A program made the position numbers and the translations under genes. Below, piece by piece: positions 17,175 through 25,857 of a stretch of DNA of 64,000 bases. The notes beneath the pieces were generated by a model. It was not told where the DNA came from and made no database searches. It saw nothing but the letters and a program-made list of their open reading frames with translations. The stretch is taken from NCBI RefSeq assembly GCF_026781265.1, contig NZ_JAKUVC010000002.1, positions 124,001 to 188,000 on the forward strand, in the 5' to 3' direction. This DNA is from Streptococcus sanguinis. GTDB lineage: Bacteria > Bacillota > Bacilli > Lactobacillales > Streptococcaceae. The stretch's first letter is position 1; every line of letters begins with the position of its first letter.

Positions 17175-17440
17175 GTCTTTTTTGAAAAATTTCTTAAAAA
17201 TATATTAATTTTTCTAAAATTTTTCTATTTTATTTCTGTTTATTTAATCAAAGCCTATTAAAATGGCTGTGTAATCGCTTGCTTGATTTTTAATTAGAAA
17301 ACGCTTTATTATGAAGAGAATTTTGTCTCATTCGCAATATATTTTGACACTTACAAGTAGATATGAAGATAAGTTATAGTTCATTATTACCAAAGAAAGG
17401 AATCAAACTTATGTTTTTCTAATAATCTAGTGTCTACCTG
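17175..17440. other. malX-uvrC intergenic region
   Basis: This AT-rich stretch upstream of malX, which with the malX promoter makes up the gap to uvrC, contains AGAAAACGCTTTA (17296-17308), a fair match to a CcpA cre box and so possibly carbon catabolite control of malX. It also holds a TTGACA (about 17333) with no clear -10 and a ribosome-site-like AAAGGA before a frame of three codons (about 17411). No gene is supported. Confidence 0.45.
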
Positions 17441-17467
17441 TTGAATGCTTCCCTTTTCTGCTATAAT
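17441..17467 (+). promoter_or_regulatory. uvrC promoter, extended -10 adjoining the start codon
   Basis: TGCTATAAT (17459-17467) is a perfect extended -10, with TTGAAT at 17441 as a weak -35. The ATG begins 6 nt after the hexamer, so the predicted transcript start coincides with the start codon. Confidence 0.7.
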
Positions 17468-17473
17468 AGACCT

Positions 17474-19309
17474 ATGAACAAGCTAATCCAATCAAAGCTG
17501 GAACTGTTGCCGACCAGTCCTGGCTGTTACATCCACAAAGACAAGAACGGTACCATTATCTATGTCGGAAAAGCCAAGAATCTTCGCAATCGGGTTCGTT
17601 CTTATTTCCGCGGAAGCCATGATACCAAGACGGAGGCTCTGGTTTCTGAGATTGAGGATTTTGAGTTTATTGTCACTGAGTCTAATATTGAAGCTTTGCT
17701 TCTGGAAATCAACCTAATCAAGGAAAACAAGCCCAAGTACAATATCATGCTCAAGGACGATAAGTCCTATCCATTTATCAAGATTACCAACGAAACCTAT
17801 CCGCGCCTAATCATCACGCGCCAAGTCAAAAAGGACGGCGGGCTTTATTTCGGACCTTATCCGGATGTCGGTGCGGCCAATGAAATCAAACGTCTCTTAG
17901 ATCGGCTCTTTCCTTTTCGTAAGTGTACCAATCCGCCTGAGAAGGTTTGTTTTTACTACCATCTGGGGCAGTGCAAGGCCCACGCTGTTTGTCAGGTAGA
18001 CAGCCAGTATTTTAAGGAGCTGGCCCAGGAGGTAGCAGCCTTTCTCAAGGGTCAGGATGATCAGATTATTGAGGATTTACGGGGAAAAATGGCTGGCGCA
18101 GCGCAAGCTATGGAGTTTGAAAAGGCAGCGGAGTACCGCGACTTGATTCAGTCCATTGGCACCTTGCGAACCAAGCAGCGGGTTATGGCTAAGGATTTGC
18201 AGAATCGCGATGTCTTTGGCTACTATGTGGATAAGGGCTGGATGTGCGTACAGGTCTTCTTTGTCCGCCAGGGCAAGTTAATCGAGCGTGACGTCAATCT
18301 TTTTCCCTATTACAATGATCCGGACGAAGATTTTCTGACCTATATCGGCCAGTTCTACCAGGAAAAATCCCACCTCAAGCCCAATGAAATTTTGATTCCG
18401 GCAGATATTGACGAAGAAGCTGTCAGGATCATGGTGGATACCAAGGTGCTTAAGCCCCAGCGAGGCGAAAAGAAACAGCTGGTCAATCTGGCTATCAAAA
18501 ACGCCCGAGTCAGTCTCCAGCAGAAATTTGACCTTTTGGAGAAATCTATTGAAAAGACCCAAGGTGCTATTGAGAATCTAGGGCAGCTCCTTAACATTCC
18601 GACACCTGTTCGCATTGAGTCTTTTGATAACTCCAACATCATGGGGACCAGTCCTGTATCAGCTATGGTGGTCTTTGTCAATGGTAAACCAAGCAAGAAG
18701 GACTATCGCAAGTATAAGATTAAGACTGTGGTAGGACCTGATGACTACGCAAGTATGCGTGAGGTCATCAAGCGGCGCTATAGTCGGGTGATTCGAGATG
18801 GACTGACTCCACCTGATTTGATTGTCATTGATGGTGGACAGGGCCAGGTCAATGTCGCTAAAGAAGTTATCCAGGATCAGCTGGGACTAGATATTCCCAT
18901 CGCTGGACTGCAAAAAAATGATAAGCACCAGACCCATGAATTGCTCTTTGGTGACCCTCTGCAGGTTGTAGAATTATCCCGGAATTCGCAGGAATTTTTC
19001 CTGCTTCAGCGTATCCAAGATGAAGTCCACCGCTTTGCTATTACCTTCCACCGCCAGCTCCGGTCTAAGAATTCCTTCTCATCGCAGCTAGATGGCATTG
19101 AAGGCTTGGGACCAAAAAGAAAGCAAAATCTTATGAAACACTTCAAATCTCTAACCAAGATTAAAGAAGCCAGTGTCGACCAAATCGTCGAAGTCGGTGT
19201 ACCACGAGCAGTGGCAGAAGCAGTGCGGGAGAAGTTAAATCTGAAAACTCAGGAGCAACAACAAGCACAGTTGCGAGAGGTGGCGGAGCCAATTTTAGAT
19301 ATAGATTGA
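17474..19309 (+). CDS. uvrC: Excinuclease ABC subunit C
   Basis: The 611-residue protein has the N-terminal GIY-YIG nuclease ([30 protein letters not shown]), the cysteine motif ([17 protein letters not shown]), the UvrB-binding UVR segment, the RNase H-like 5' nuclease domain ([15 protein letters not shown]) and a C-terminal helix-hairpin-helix. It makes both incisions in nucleotide excision repair. No ribosome site precedes ATG 17474; the promoter layout implies a leaderless message. Confidence 0.96.
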   Translation: MNKLIQSKLELLPTSPGCYIHKDKNGTIIYVGKAKNLRNRVRSYFRGSHDTKTEALVSEIEDFEFIVTESNIEALLLEINLIKENKPKYNIMLKDDKSYPFIKITNETYPRLIITRQVKKDGGLYFGPYPDVGAANEIKRLLDRLFPFRKCTNPPEKVCFYYHLGQCKAHAVCQVDSQYFKELAQEVAAFLKGQDDQIIEDLRGKMAGAAQAMEFEKAAEYRDLIQSIGTLRTKQRVMAKDLQNRDVFGYYVDKGWMCVQVFFVRQGKLIERDVNLFPYYNDPDEDFLTYIGQFYQEKSHLKPNEILIPADIDEEAVRIMVDTKVLKPQRGEKKQLVNLAIKNARVSLQQKFDLLEKSIEKTQGAIENLGQLLNIPTPVRIESFDNSNIMGTSPVSAMVVFVNGKPSKKDYRKYKIKTVVGPDDYASMREVIKRRYSRVIRDGLTPPDLIVIDGGQGQVNVAKEVIQDQLGLDIPIAGLQKNDKHQTHELLFGDPLQVVELSRNSQEFFLLQRIQDEVHRFAITFHRQLRSKNSFSSQLDGIEGLGPKRKQNLMKHFKSLTKIKEASVDQIVEVGVPRAVAEAVREKLNLKTQEQQQAQLREVAEPILDID

Positions 19310-19850
19310 AATTAATTTTCAGTTATTTATTAGATGCAGAATCAGCCTTTGCAAATTCTTTATCTAAGGAATAGGAATATTTTGTAAAAGAAGTCTATGA
19401 TAAAATTATCAGAAGGAAATTTTCGAATGGGAATATCTCTTTTCGACTCGAAATAACGAGAATTCAAAAAGTTAAACTGAAAAAATTAAAACCTGCATTA
19501 AATCCAATTTTCCTTGATGGAGTTTCTGGTAAAGATTTGAATATAGTAATTTAATTAAATAATTAGTTAAACATCTGAAAAATGAATACCTAAACCTAGA
19601 CTTGAGACATCTATGAAAAATCAAAACTTTAAGAATGTCTTTGATCAAGAAAGAAGCTCTAGTTATAGCGATTTAAAAAGGGCTTAAGAGAGTCAAGTAA
19701 GCAGATGGAGAAAACGAAACCTCTGCGACGGAATAATCTTATCAAGTGGCAAGGATTGATATCCTTACATTAGAGAGAATGAAAAACTCCTGCAAACTCT
19801 TACAAAATATGATAAAATGAAGCTAGTATATTTAGAAAAGGATGCAACTT
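19310..19850 (+). other. Gene-poor region with decayed coding sequence
   Basis: The frame from 19369 to TAA ~19553 is open for ~62 codons (reads EYFVKEVYDKIIRRKF and IFLDGVSGKDLNIV) and continues upstream across one TAG, but has no start codon or ribosome site. A 24-codon frame at 19613-19687 (MKNQNFKNVF...) also lacks a ribosome site. It looks like the remains of one or two genes; I do not recognise the family. The nitroreductase promoter and AAAGGA site lie at its end. Confidence 0.4.
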
Positions 19851-20456
19851 ATGAAATTTCTAGAACTCAATAAAAAGCGTCATGCGACCAAGCATTTTAA
19901 TGACAAGCCTGTGGATCCAAAGGATGTGCGCACAGCGATTGAAATTGCAACGTTGGCACCCAGTGCCCACAATAGCCAGCCATGGAAGTTCGTTGTGGTG
20001 CGGGAGCGTAATCAGGCTCTAGCTGAGACGGCTCTTGGTGGAAATGTGGACCAGATTAAGGAAGCACCAGTGTCCATTGCCCTCTTTACAGATACTGATT
20101 TGACCAAGCGTGCTCGCAAGATTGCGCGTGTGGCTGGAGTTAATAATTTCTCTGATGAGCAGCTTCAATTTTACATGCAGAATCTGCCTGCTGAGTTTGC
20201 TCGCTATAGTGAGCAGCAAAAGAGTGATTATTTAGCTCTCAATGCTGGTCTAGTGGCTATGAATCTTGTTCTAGCTCTGACTGACCAAGGTATCGGAGCT
20301 AACATCATCTTAGGTTTCGACAAATCTAAGATTAATGAGGTTTTGGAAATTGATGAGCGTTTCCGTCCGGAACTCTTGATTACTGTTGGTTATACTGATG
20401 AAAAACTAGAACCTAGTTATCGTTTGCCAGTTGATGAAATCATTGAGAAACGTTGA
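19851..20456 (+). CDS. Nitroreductase-family FMN oxidoreductase
   Basis: The 201-residue protein has the nitroreductase N-terminal FMN site (KKRHATKHFNDKP, then APSAHNSQPWKFVVV) and the C-terminal LITVGYTDEK region. It should form an FMN-binding homodimer and reduce quinones or nitro compounds with NAD(P)H. ATG 19851 is preferred over 19842 because AAAGGA at 19837-19842 is 8 nt upstream of it. Next is pepV, 69 nt away, with its own ribosome site. Confidence 0.88.
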   Translation: MKFLELNKKRHATKHFNDKPVDPKDVRTAIEIATLAPSAHNSQPWKFVVVRERNQALAETALGGNVDQIKEAPVSIALFTDTDLTKRARKIARVAGVNNFSDEQLQFYMQNLPAEFARYSEQQKSDYLALNAGLVAMNLVLALTDQGIGANIILGFDKSKINEVLEIDERFRPELLITVGYTDEKLEPSYRLPVDEIIEKR

Positions 20457-20525
20457 TATAGTTAAATTTACGATTTAATTCATAATTCTATCGATTTAAA
20501 TCGAATCGGAAATTGGGGTGAAATA

Positions 20526-21932
20526 ATGACAATTGATTTTAAAGCGGAAGTTGAAAAACGCAAAGAAGCTCTCTTAGCTGACCTGTTCAGTCTTTTGGAA
20601 ATTAATTCAGAGAGGGATGATTCCAAGGCAGATAAAGAACACCCTTTTGGACCTGGTCCTGTTCAAGCCCTGCATAAGTTTTTAGAAATCGCTGAGCGCG
20701 ACGGCTATGAAACCAAGAATGTGGACAATTATGCTGGTCACTTTACTTTTGGTGAGGGTGAGGAAGAATTAGGAATCTTTGCCCACATGGATGTGGTCCC
20801 TGCTGGAAGTGGTTGGAATACAGATCCTTACAAACCTGAAATTATTGATGGCAAACTTTATGCGCGTGGTTCATCTGATGATAAAGGGCCAACTATGGCT
20901 TGTTACTATGGTTTAAAAATCATCAAAGACTTGGGATTGCCAGTATCGAAGCGTGTGCGCTTTGTGGTGGGGACAGACGAGGAATCCGGTTGGCAAGACA
21001 TGGACTATTATTTCAAGCATGTTGGCCTACCTGAGCCAGACTTTGGTTTCTCGCCAGATGCTGAATTCCCAATCATTAACGGTGAAAAAGGAAATATCAC
21101 AGAATACCTCCACTTTGGAAACAGTAATGATGGCAGCTTTAAACTCAAGAGCTTCACTGGCGGACTTCGTGAGAATATGGTGCCAGAATCAGCTACGGCT
21201 ATTTTTACAGCGCCGGTTGATGCAGCGGAATTGGATGTCAAATTACAGGAGTTTGTTGCTGCTCACAAGCTTTCAGCTAGTCTGAAAGAAAATGGCGACG
21301 CTCTTGAAGTGACAGTCATTGGGAAATCAGCTCATGGTTCTACACCGGAGGAGGGGATCAACGGAGCAACTTATCTGGCTCTCTTCCTCAACCAATTTGA
21401 CTTTGCTGGTGACGCCAAGGCTTATCTGGAAGTGGCAGCTCAAGTTCTGCACGAGGACTTTGCTGGTGAGAAGTTAGGAATTGCTTATACAGATGCTAAA
21501 ATGGGTGCTCTCAGTATGAATGCTGGTGTTTTCCATTTTGACAGTGCCAAGGCTGACAATACCATTGCTCTGAACATCCGTTACCCTCAAGGTACTGATC
21601 CGAAAACGATTCAGGCCGGTCTTGAAAAAGTTGCTGGTGTTGTGTCAGTGAGTTTGTCTGAGCATGGGCATACTCCGCACTATGTCCCAGTAGATGATGA
21701 GTTGGTAGCAACTCTTTTGAGTGTTTATGAAAAACAAACAGCTCTCAAAGGACATGAGCAAGTCATTGGTGGTGGAACCTTTGGCCGTCTTTTGAAGCGA
21801 GGTGTGGCTTTTGGGGCTATGTTCCCAGACTATGTCAACACCATGCACCAAGCCAATGAATTTACAGATGTAGATGACCTTTTCCGTGCTGCGGCCATTT
21901 ACGCGGAGGCTATCTACGAGCTAATCAAATAA
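20526..21932 (+). CDS. pepV: Dipeptidase PepV
   Basis: The 468-residue M20 metallopeptidase has the zinc ligands and catalytic Asp in FAHMDVVPAG, ARGSSDDKGP and GTDEESGW, and the late His in NTMHQANE. PepV releases amino acids from dipeptides in the cytoplasm of lactic acid bacteria. The lid-domain insertion is intact and the length fits the family. Confidence 0.93.
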   Translation: MTIDFKAEVEKRKEALLADLFSLLEINSERDDSKADKEHPFGPGPVQALHKFLEIAERDGYETKNVDNYAGHFTFGEGEEELGIFAHMDVVPAGSGWNTDPYKPEIIDGKLYARGSSDDKGPTMACYYGLKIIKDLGLPVSKRVRFVVGTDEESGWQDMDYYFKHVGLPEPDFGFSPDAEFPIINGEKGNITEYLHFGNSNDGSFKLKSFTGGLRENMVPESATAIFTAPVDAAELDVKLQEFVAAHKLSASLKENGDALEVTVIGKSAHGSTPEEGINGATYLALFLNQFDFAGDAKAYLEVAAQVLHEDFAGEKLGIAYTDAKMGALSMNAGVFHFDSAKADNTIALNIRYPQGTDPKTIQAGLEKVAGVVSVSLSEHGHTPHYVPVDDELVATLLSVYEKQTALKGHEQVIGGGTFGRLLKRGVAFGAMFPDYVNTMHQANEFTDVDDLFRAAAIYAEAIYELIK

Positions 21933-21985
21933 AAAAGAAGAACTCGTTTGGCCTTGCTGGATGAGTTTCTTTGCAAGGAGCTATC

Positions 21986-22570
21986 ATGCAAACAATAGAG
22001 GATATTGCCAAGGCCATCATGGCTGATCCAGAAAATCAGAAATTTACGGAGCAGGGAATCAAGCCACTCTTTGCGGCACCAAAGAATGCTCGGATTAACA
22101 TTGTTGGTCAAGCGCCGGGACTGAAAACTCAGCAGGCAGGGCTTTACTGGAAGGACAAGAGTGGTGATCGGCTGAGAGAATGGCTGGGTGTCGATGAGGA
22201 GACTTTTTATCATTCTGGCTACTTTGCGGTTTTGCCCATGGATTTTTATTTTCCGGGACATGGGAAGTCTGGAGATTTACCGCCTCGTAAGGGCTTTGCA
22301 GACAAGTGGCATCAGCCGATTTTAGAGCTTCTGCCAGATATTGAGCTGACCATTTTGATTGGTCAGTATGCACAGAAATACTATCTGCATCAAACAGGAA
22401 ATATCAAGCTGACCGAGACGGTTCAGCATTATCAAGACTACCTGCCAGACTTTTTTCCTTTGGTTCACCCATCGCCCCGCAACCAAATCTGGATGGCTAA
22501 AAATCCTTGGTTTGCAGAGCAGGTTGTGCCAGACTTGCAAGCGCTGGTACAAAAGATTATTCATCAATAA
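21986..22570 (+). CDS. Uracil-DNA glycosylase-superfamily protein
   Basis: The 194-residue protein has the UDG-superfamily water-activating motif as GQAPGLKTQQAG and the DNA-intercalating motif as VHPSPRNQIW, with IGQYAQKYYL between. This differs from the family-1 Ung also in the window (54709), so the locus holds a second, less studied UDG-like enzyme. ATG 21986 follows AAGGAG by 5 nt. Twelve nucleotides separate it from the next gene, so they are probably co-transcribed. Confidence 0.82.
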   Translation: MQTIEDIAKAIMADPENQKFTEQGIKPLFAAPKNARINIVGQAPGLKTQQAGLYWKDKSGDRLREWLGVDEETFYHSGYFAVLPMDFYFPGHGKSGDLPPRKGFADKWHQPILELLPDIELTILIGQYAQKYYLHQTGNIKLTETVQHYQDYLPDFFPLVHPSPRNQIWMAKNPWFAEQVVPDLQALVQKIIHQ

Positions 22571-22582
22571 AGGGGAAAAACT

Positions 22583-23071
22583 ATGGATGCTTATCAACAA
22601 GTTGCTAACAAGTTGAATGAGTTGGGAATCACCTTTGATGTGGTGGAGCACCCACCTGCATTTACGACAGAGCAGGCAGATAGCTATATTGAAGGCATGG
22701 AAGGAGTCCGGACTAAGTCCATGTTTTTGACCAACAGGAAGAAAACTCAGTACTATCTGCTCATCATGGACGACAAGAAACGATTGGATATGGATGACTT
22801 TAAAGTTCAAGTGGGAGCCGATCGGATTCGCATGGCTTCATTGGACTCCTTGGTTGAGAAAATGAACCTACCAGCAGGAACGGTATCGCCTTTTGGTCTG
22901 CTTAACAACGAGGAAAAGGATATTCAAGTTTATTTTGATAAAGAGATTATCAACGAAGAACGCATGAGTTTCCATCCTAATACCAATGAAAAGACTATCT
23001 TTGTCTCTACAACAGATTTGTTTAAATTCTTGCAAGATTTGGGCTACTCTTACCAAGTGCTGGAGCTGTAA
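22583..23071 (+). CDS. YbaK/ProX-type aminoacyl-tRNA deacylase
   Basis: The 162-residue protein matches the stand-alone editing-domain family (YbaK/PrdX): EHPPAFTTEQAD near the N-terminus, EGVRTKSMFL with the conserved Lys, and FGLLNNEEKDIQVYFD. These enzymes hydrolyse mischarged Ala- or Cys-tRNA(Pro). A specific substrate cannot be assigned. AAGGGG precedes the ATG. Confidence 0.85.
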   Translation: MDAYQQVANKLNELGITFDVVEHPPAFTTEQADSYIEGMEGVRTKSMFLTNRKKTQYYLLIMDDKKRLDMDDFKVQVGADRIRMASLDSLVEKMNLPAGTVSPFGLLNNEEKDIQVYFDKEIINEERMSFHPNTNEKTIFVSTTDLFKFLQDLGYSYQVLEL

Positions 23072-23345
23072 CTGACCGTTTTGCTGTGATAGAGGAGCGC
23101 TATCTAGCTGCTCTTTCGGGTGGTCGAACCTAGCGAATGGGTATCACTCGTTTGCTAGCGTCTTGTCCCTCTATCTTGAACTTGAATGAAGGACTTAGCT
23201 AGCAACTTGCTTCCCCTCAAGGGCTTCTCCAACAGCCGGATAATGATTTTGTCAAAGAACTATTAGATATTGCAGGAGTAGATGACTGATTTTTTGAAAA
23301 ATCTAAGCTTAGAATGCTAAACTTGGTAGAAAGCGAGGTGATTCT
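23072..23345 (+). other. Intergenic region with hairpin and gene remnant
   Basis: CTAGCGAA pairs with TTTGCTAG (about 23131-23158). The frame ending at TGA 23288-23290 reads QGLLQQPDNDFVKELLDIAGVDD, which looks like the tail of an ABC-type ATPase of the ProV/OpuC kind but has no start. I see no intact gene. Confidence 0.4.
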
Positions 23346-24308
23346 ATGGAAACGATGAAAGCTATAGTCATTTACAAAGCAGGTGGCCCAGAAAAGCTTC
23401 TGCTGGAAGAAAGACCAATTCCAGAACTTCAAGAAGGCTGGACGCTGGTCAAGGTCAGAGGATTTGGGATTAACCACTCGGAGATTTTTACTCGCGAGGG
23501 CTTATCGCCTAGTGTCACCTTCCCTCGGATTTTAGGCATTGAGTGTGTTGGCCAAGTTGCCGAGACGACTCGAGCAGATTTAGAGGTCGGCCAGAAAGTG
23601 GTTTCCATCATGGGAGAAATGGGGCGAGCTTTTGACGGTTCTTATGCTGAGTATGTCCTCTTGCCGAACTACCAAATTTATACAGTCGAGACCAACCTGA
23701 CCTGGACTGAGCTGGCAGCAGTGCCAGAGACCTATTATACTGCTCTAGGTTCTATGAAAAACCTGTGCATCGAGCCCAATGACAAGATTTTAGTTCGAGC
23801 TGCTACTAGCGGTGTCGGTTTGGCCTTTGCTCGTCTGGTCAAGGCACAGTTTCCAGACACACATATCGTGGGTTCTGTCAATAGTGGTTCCAAACAGTTT
23901 CTGCTCAAACACCAAGCCTACGACGATATCATCATAGATCAGGATGGCCGACTGGAAACAGAGGATAAGTTTGATAAAATCCTTGAGTTGGTCGGTCCGG
24001 CGACTATCAAGGATTCTTTTGACCATATCGCAGAGAGGGGGATTATCTGTGTCACCGGTCTCTTGGGGGCTCAGTGGGAACTGGATGATTTCAACCCAAT
24101 AGAAGAAATCAAAAACAACAGTTTTCTGACAAGTTTTCACTCTGCTCATGTGAGTCAAGATTTGATGGATGAATTATTTGCCCACATTGACCGCTATCAG
24201 GTCAATGTTACACCAAGGCGTGTCTTTTCCCTAGAGCAAGTGCCCAAAGCTCATGCTTTTATAGAGGGGACGGCAGGTTTTGGAAAAATTGTAATTATGA
24301 ATGAATAG
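23346..24308 (+). CDS. Zinc-type alcohol dehydrogenase/quinone oxidoreductase (MDR family)
   Basis: The 320-residue protein has the GroES-like N-terminal domain (GFGINHSEIFTREG) and a Rossmann domain (ILVRAATSGVGLAFARLVKA). The structural zinc cysteines are absent, which points to the quinone-oxidoreductase branch using NADPH. GAGGTG precedes ATG 23346. Its end overlaps the ribosome site region of the rhodanese gene, so the two are probably one operon. Confidence 0.85.
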   Translation: METMKAIVIYKAGGPEKLLLEERPIPELQEGWTLVKVRGFGINHSEIFTREGLSPSVTFPRILGIECVGQVAETTRADLEVGQKVVSIMGEMGRAFDGSYAEYVLLPNYQIYTVETNLTWTELAAVPETYYTALGSMKNLCIEPNDKILVRAATSGVGLAFARLVKAQFPDTHIVGSVNSGSKQFLLKHQAYDDIIIDQDGRLETEDKFDKILELVGPATIKDSFDHIAERGIICVTGLLGAQWELDDFNPIEEIKNNSFLTSFHSAHVSQDLMDELFAHIDRYQVNVTPRRVFSLEQVPKAHAFIEGTAGFGKIVIMNE

Positions 24309-24315
24309 GAGAAAA

Positions 24316-24615
24316 ATGATGCAAAAAATTAGCGCGAAAGATTTATATGACAAATTGCAGGCAGAAGAACTGCAGTTGATTGATGTCCGCGAGGTGGACG
24401 AATTCACAGCTGGACATGTCTCTGGAGCTCAGAATCTGCCTCTCAGCAGCTTACCGGAGAATTATGGGCAATTGGATAAACAAATCCCCTACCATATCAT
24501 CTGCCAAAAAGGAGGCCGTTCAGCGCGTGCCTGCGAATTTTTGGAAGCCAAGGGTTACCAAGTAATCAATGTCGAAGGAGGAGTGGAAGCTTTTCCTGCT
24601 AAATTGACGTTATGA
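24316..24615 (+). CDS. Single-domain rhodanese-like protein
   Basis: The 99-residue protein is one rhodanese domain: LIDVREVDEFTAGHVSGAQN, then the active-site loop CQKGGRSA with catalytic Cys, then VEGGVEAF. It should carry sulfur as a persulfide. ATG 24316 follows TAGGAGA, which overlaps the previous stop; ATG 24319 is also possible. Confidence 0.88.
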   Translation: MMQKISAKDLYDKLQAEELQLIDVREVDEFTAGHVSGAQNLPLSSLPENYGQLDKQIPYHIICQKGGRSARACEFLEAKGYQVINVEGGVEAFPAKLTL

Positions 24616-24634
24616 CAAGCGATTAAGAAGAGTG

Positions 24635-24670
24635 AATACTGGAATAGATTGAATTTTCAGTATTTTTTTT
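24635..24670 (+). terminator. Terminator after the rhodanese gene
   Basis: AATACTG pairs with CAGTATT, followed by a run of T. The next promoter (GTATAAT at 24684-24690) follows within 25 nt. Confidence 0.7.
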
Positions 24671-24713
24671 GTATACTATAGTAGTATAATAATTTATAGA
24701 TAGGAGAAAATCT

Positions 24714-25838
24714 ATGTCAAAACAAGATTGGCTTGAATATTTTGAAGCTGTAAATGGTCGTTCAGCAACTGAGGAAGAAATTGCTCAGGCAATGCTTGCT
24801 GGAGAATTTGATGCAGCCGAACAAGGAAATGTAAATCAAGTGGTTAATGAGGGAAATATATCTTCATCAACATTTAATCAGCCTCAACAAGAATCTCAAG
24901 GAATTGATTCACAACAACAACCTTTTGCTCAGCAACAAAATTTCCAACAACCTATTGCTCAACAGCCTTCTCAACAATATCAAGAGATTCCACAGCAACA
25001 AGCAAATCCAAATCAATTTGCAAATCAGGCTCAACCATTTTCACAACAAGATTATCCTTATCAACAATCTGGTGGAATTCAGCCCAACCCCTTTACTGGT
25101 CAACAGCAGAATTCTGTTCAGGCTGATTTTAATCAACAAGCTTATCAAAATAATTCGCAAGGGCAATTCAACGCTCAAATACCTCAACAAGGACCTCAGG
25201 GGGATTATAGTCAGCAACAACCTACTCAGCCTAACGAGTTTTCTAAAACAATGAAAGGCTTCTGGGCTTGGCTTATCTCAGCGTGGAAATCGCCAACGTC
25301 TGAAGTCGAAAGTGGCAAGTTAAATGGTTATCTTTCTTTGGGATTGACGGTCTTGTTCTCTGCAATAGTACTTAATTCTAATATTTTCAATGTTTTTAGA
25401 ATGGTAACTTTTGGTTATTTTGGCGCACCAATCTTTGATTTTAAAATTTTCTTTGTCTCACTGATTGCAGCTGCTCTAATCCTATTCTCGATTATTTTAG
25501 GTGGATTTGTTGTGAAGCGCTTGGTTTATAAGGATGAAAATTTTAGTTTTAATAAAGCCTTTGATTGGTACGGTCGACTTTATGCTATTGTATTGCCTTT
25601 TGTTGCTGTATCAGCTTTGTTAAGTCTTCTTGGCATTGTTTCATTATCTCTCTTTTTAACATGGATAGGTGTTTTAATTATTGGAGTTGGAGCCACTTTT
25701 GCTTTGATTTATTCAAAGACAAGTACTTCTATGGATCCTTTCTATAAATACTTATTGGCTATTGTTGTAAATGGTATCGTCACATTCTTCTTCTCATTCA
25801 TTGCCTTTTCTCTCTTGACAAGCATTATGATGATGTAG
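24714..25838 (+). CDS. Multi-pass membrane protein with Gln-rich cytoplasmic N-terminus
   Basis: The 374-residue protein has three parts: an N-terminal ~30-residue motif (DWLEYFEAVNGRSATEEEIA), a Gln/Asn/Pro-rich low-complexity region (~residues 45-175), and about five membrane helices from residue ~205 to the end. The N-terminal motif recurs twice in the next gene's protein, so the two probably work together. AGGAGA precedes the ATG. I do not recognise a catalytic family. Confidence 0.75.
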   Translation: MSKQDWLEYFEAVNGRSATEEEIAQAMLAGEFDAAEQGNVNQVVNEGNISSSTFNQPQQESQGIDSQQQPFAQQQNFQQPIAQQPSQQYQEIPQQQANPNQFANQAQPFSQQDYPYQQSGGIQPNPFTGQQQNSVQADFNQQAYQNNSQGQFNAQIPQQGPQGDYSQQQPTQPNEFSKTMKGFWAWLISAWKSPTSEVESGKLNGYLSLGLTVLFSAIVLNSNIFNVFRMVTFGYFGAPIFDFKIFFVSLIAAALILFSIILGGFVVKRLVYKDENFSFNKAFDWYGRLYAIVLPFVAVSALLSLLGIVSLSLFLTWIGVLIIGVGATFALIYSKTSTSMDPFYKYLLAIVVNGIVTFFFSFIAFSLLTSIMMM

Positions 25839-25857
25839 TTTCAAAGGAGGGGGATCG

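Noticed and set aside
21939..21973. Possible terminator after pepV
   Set aside because: Only five pairs (AACTC/GAGTT) around a 16-nt loop with a broken T run; too weak to list.
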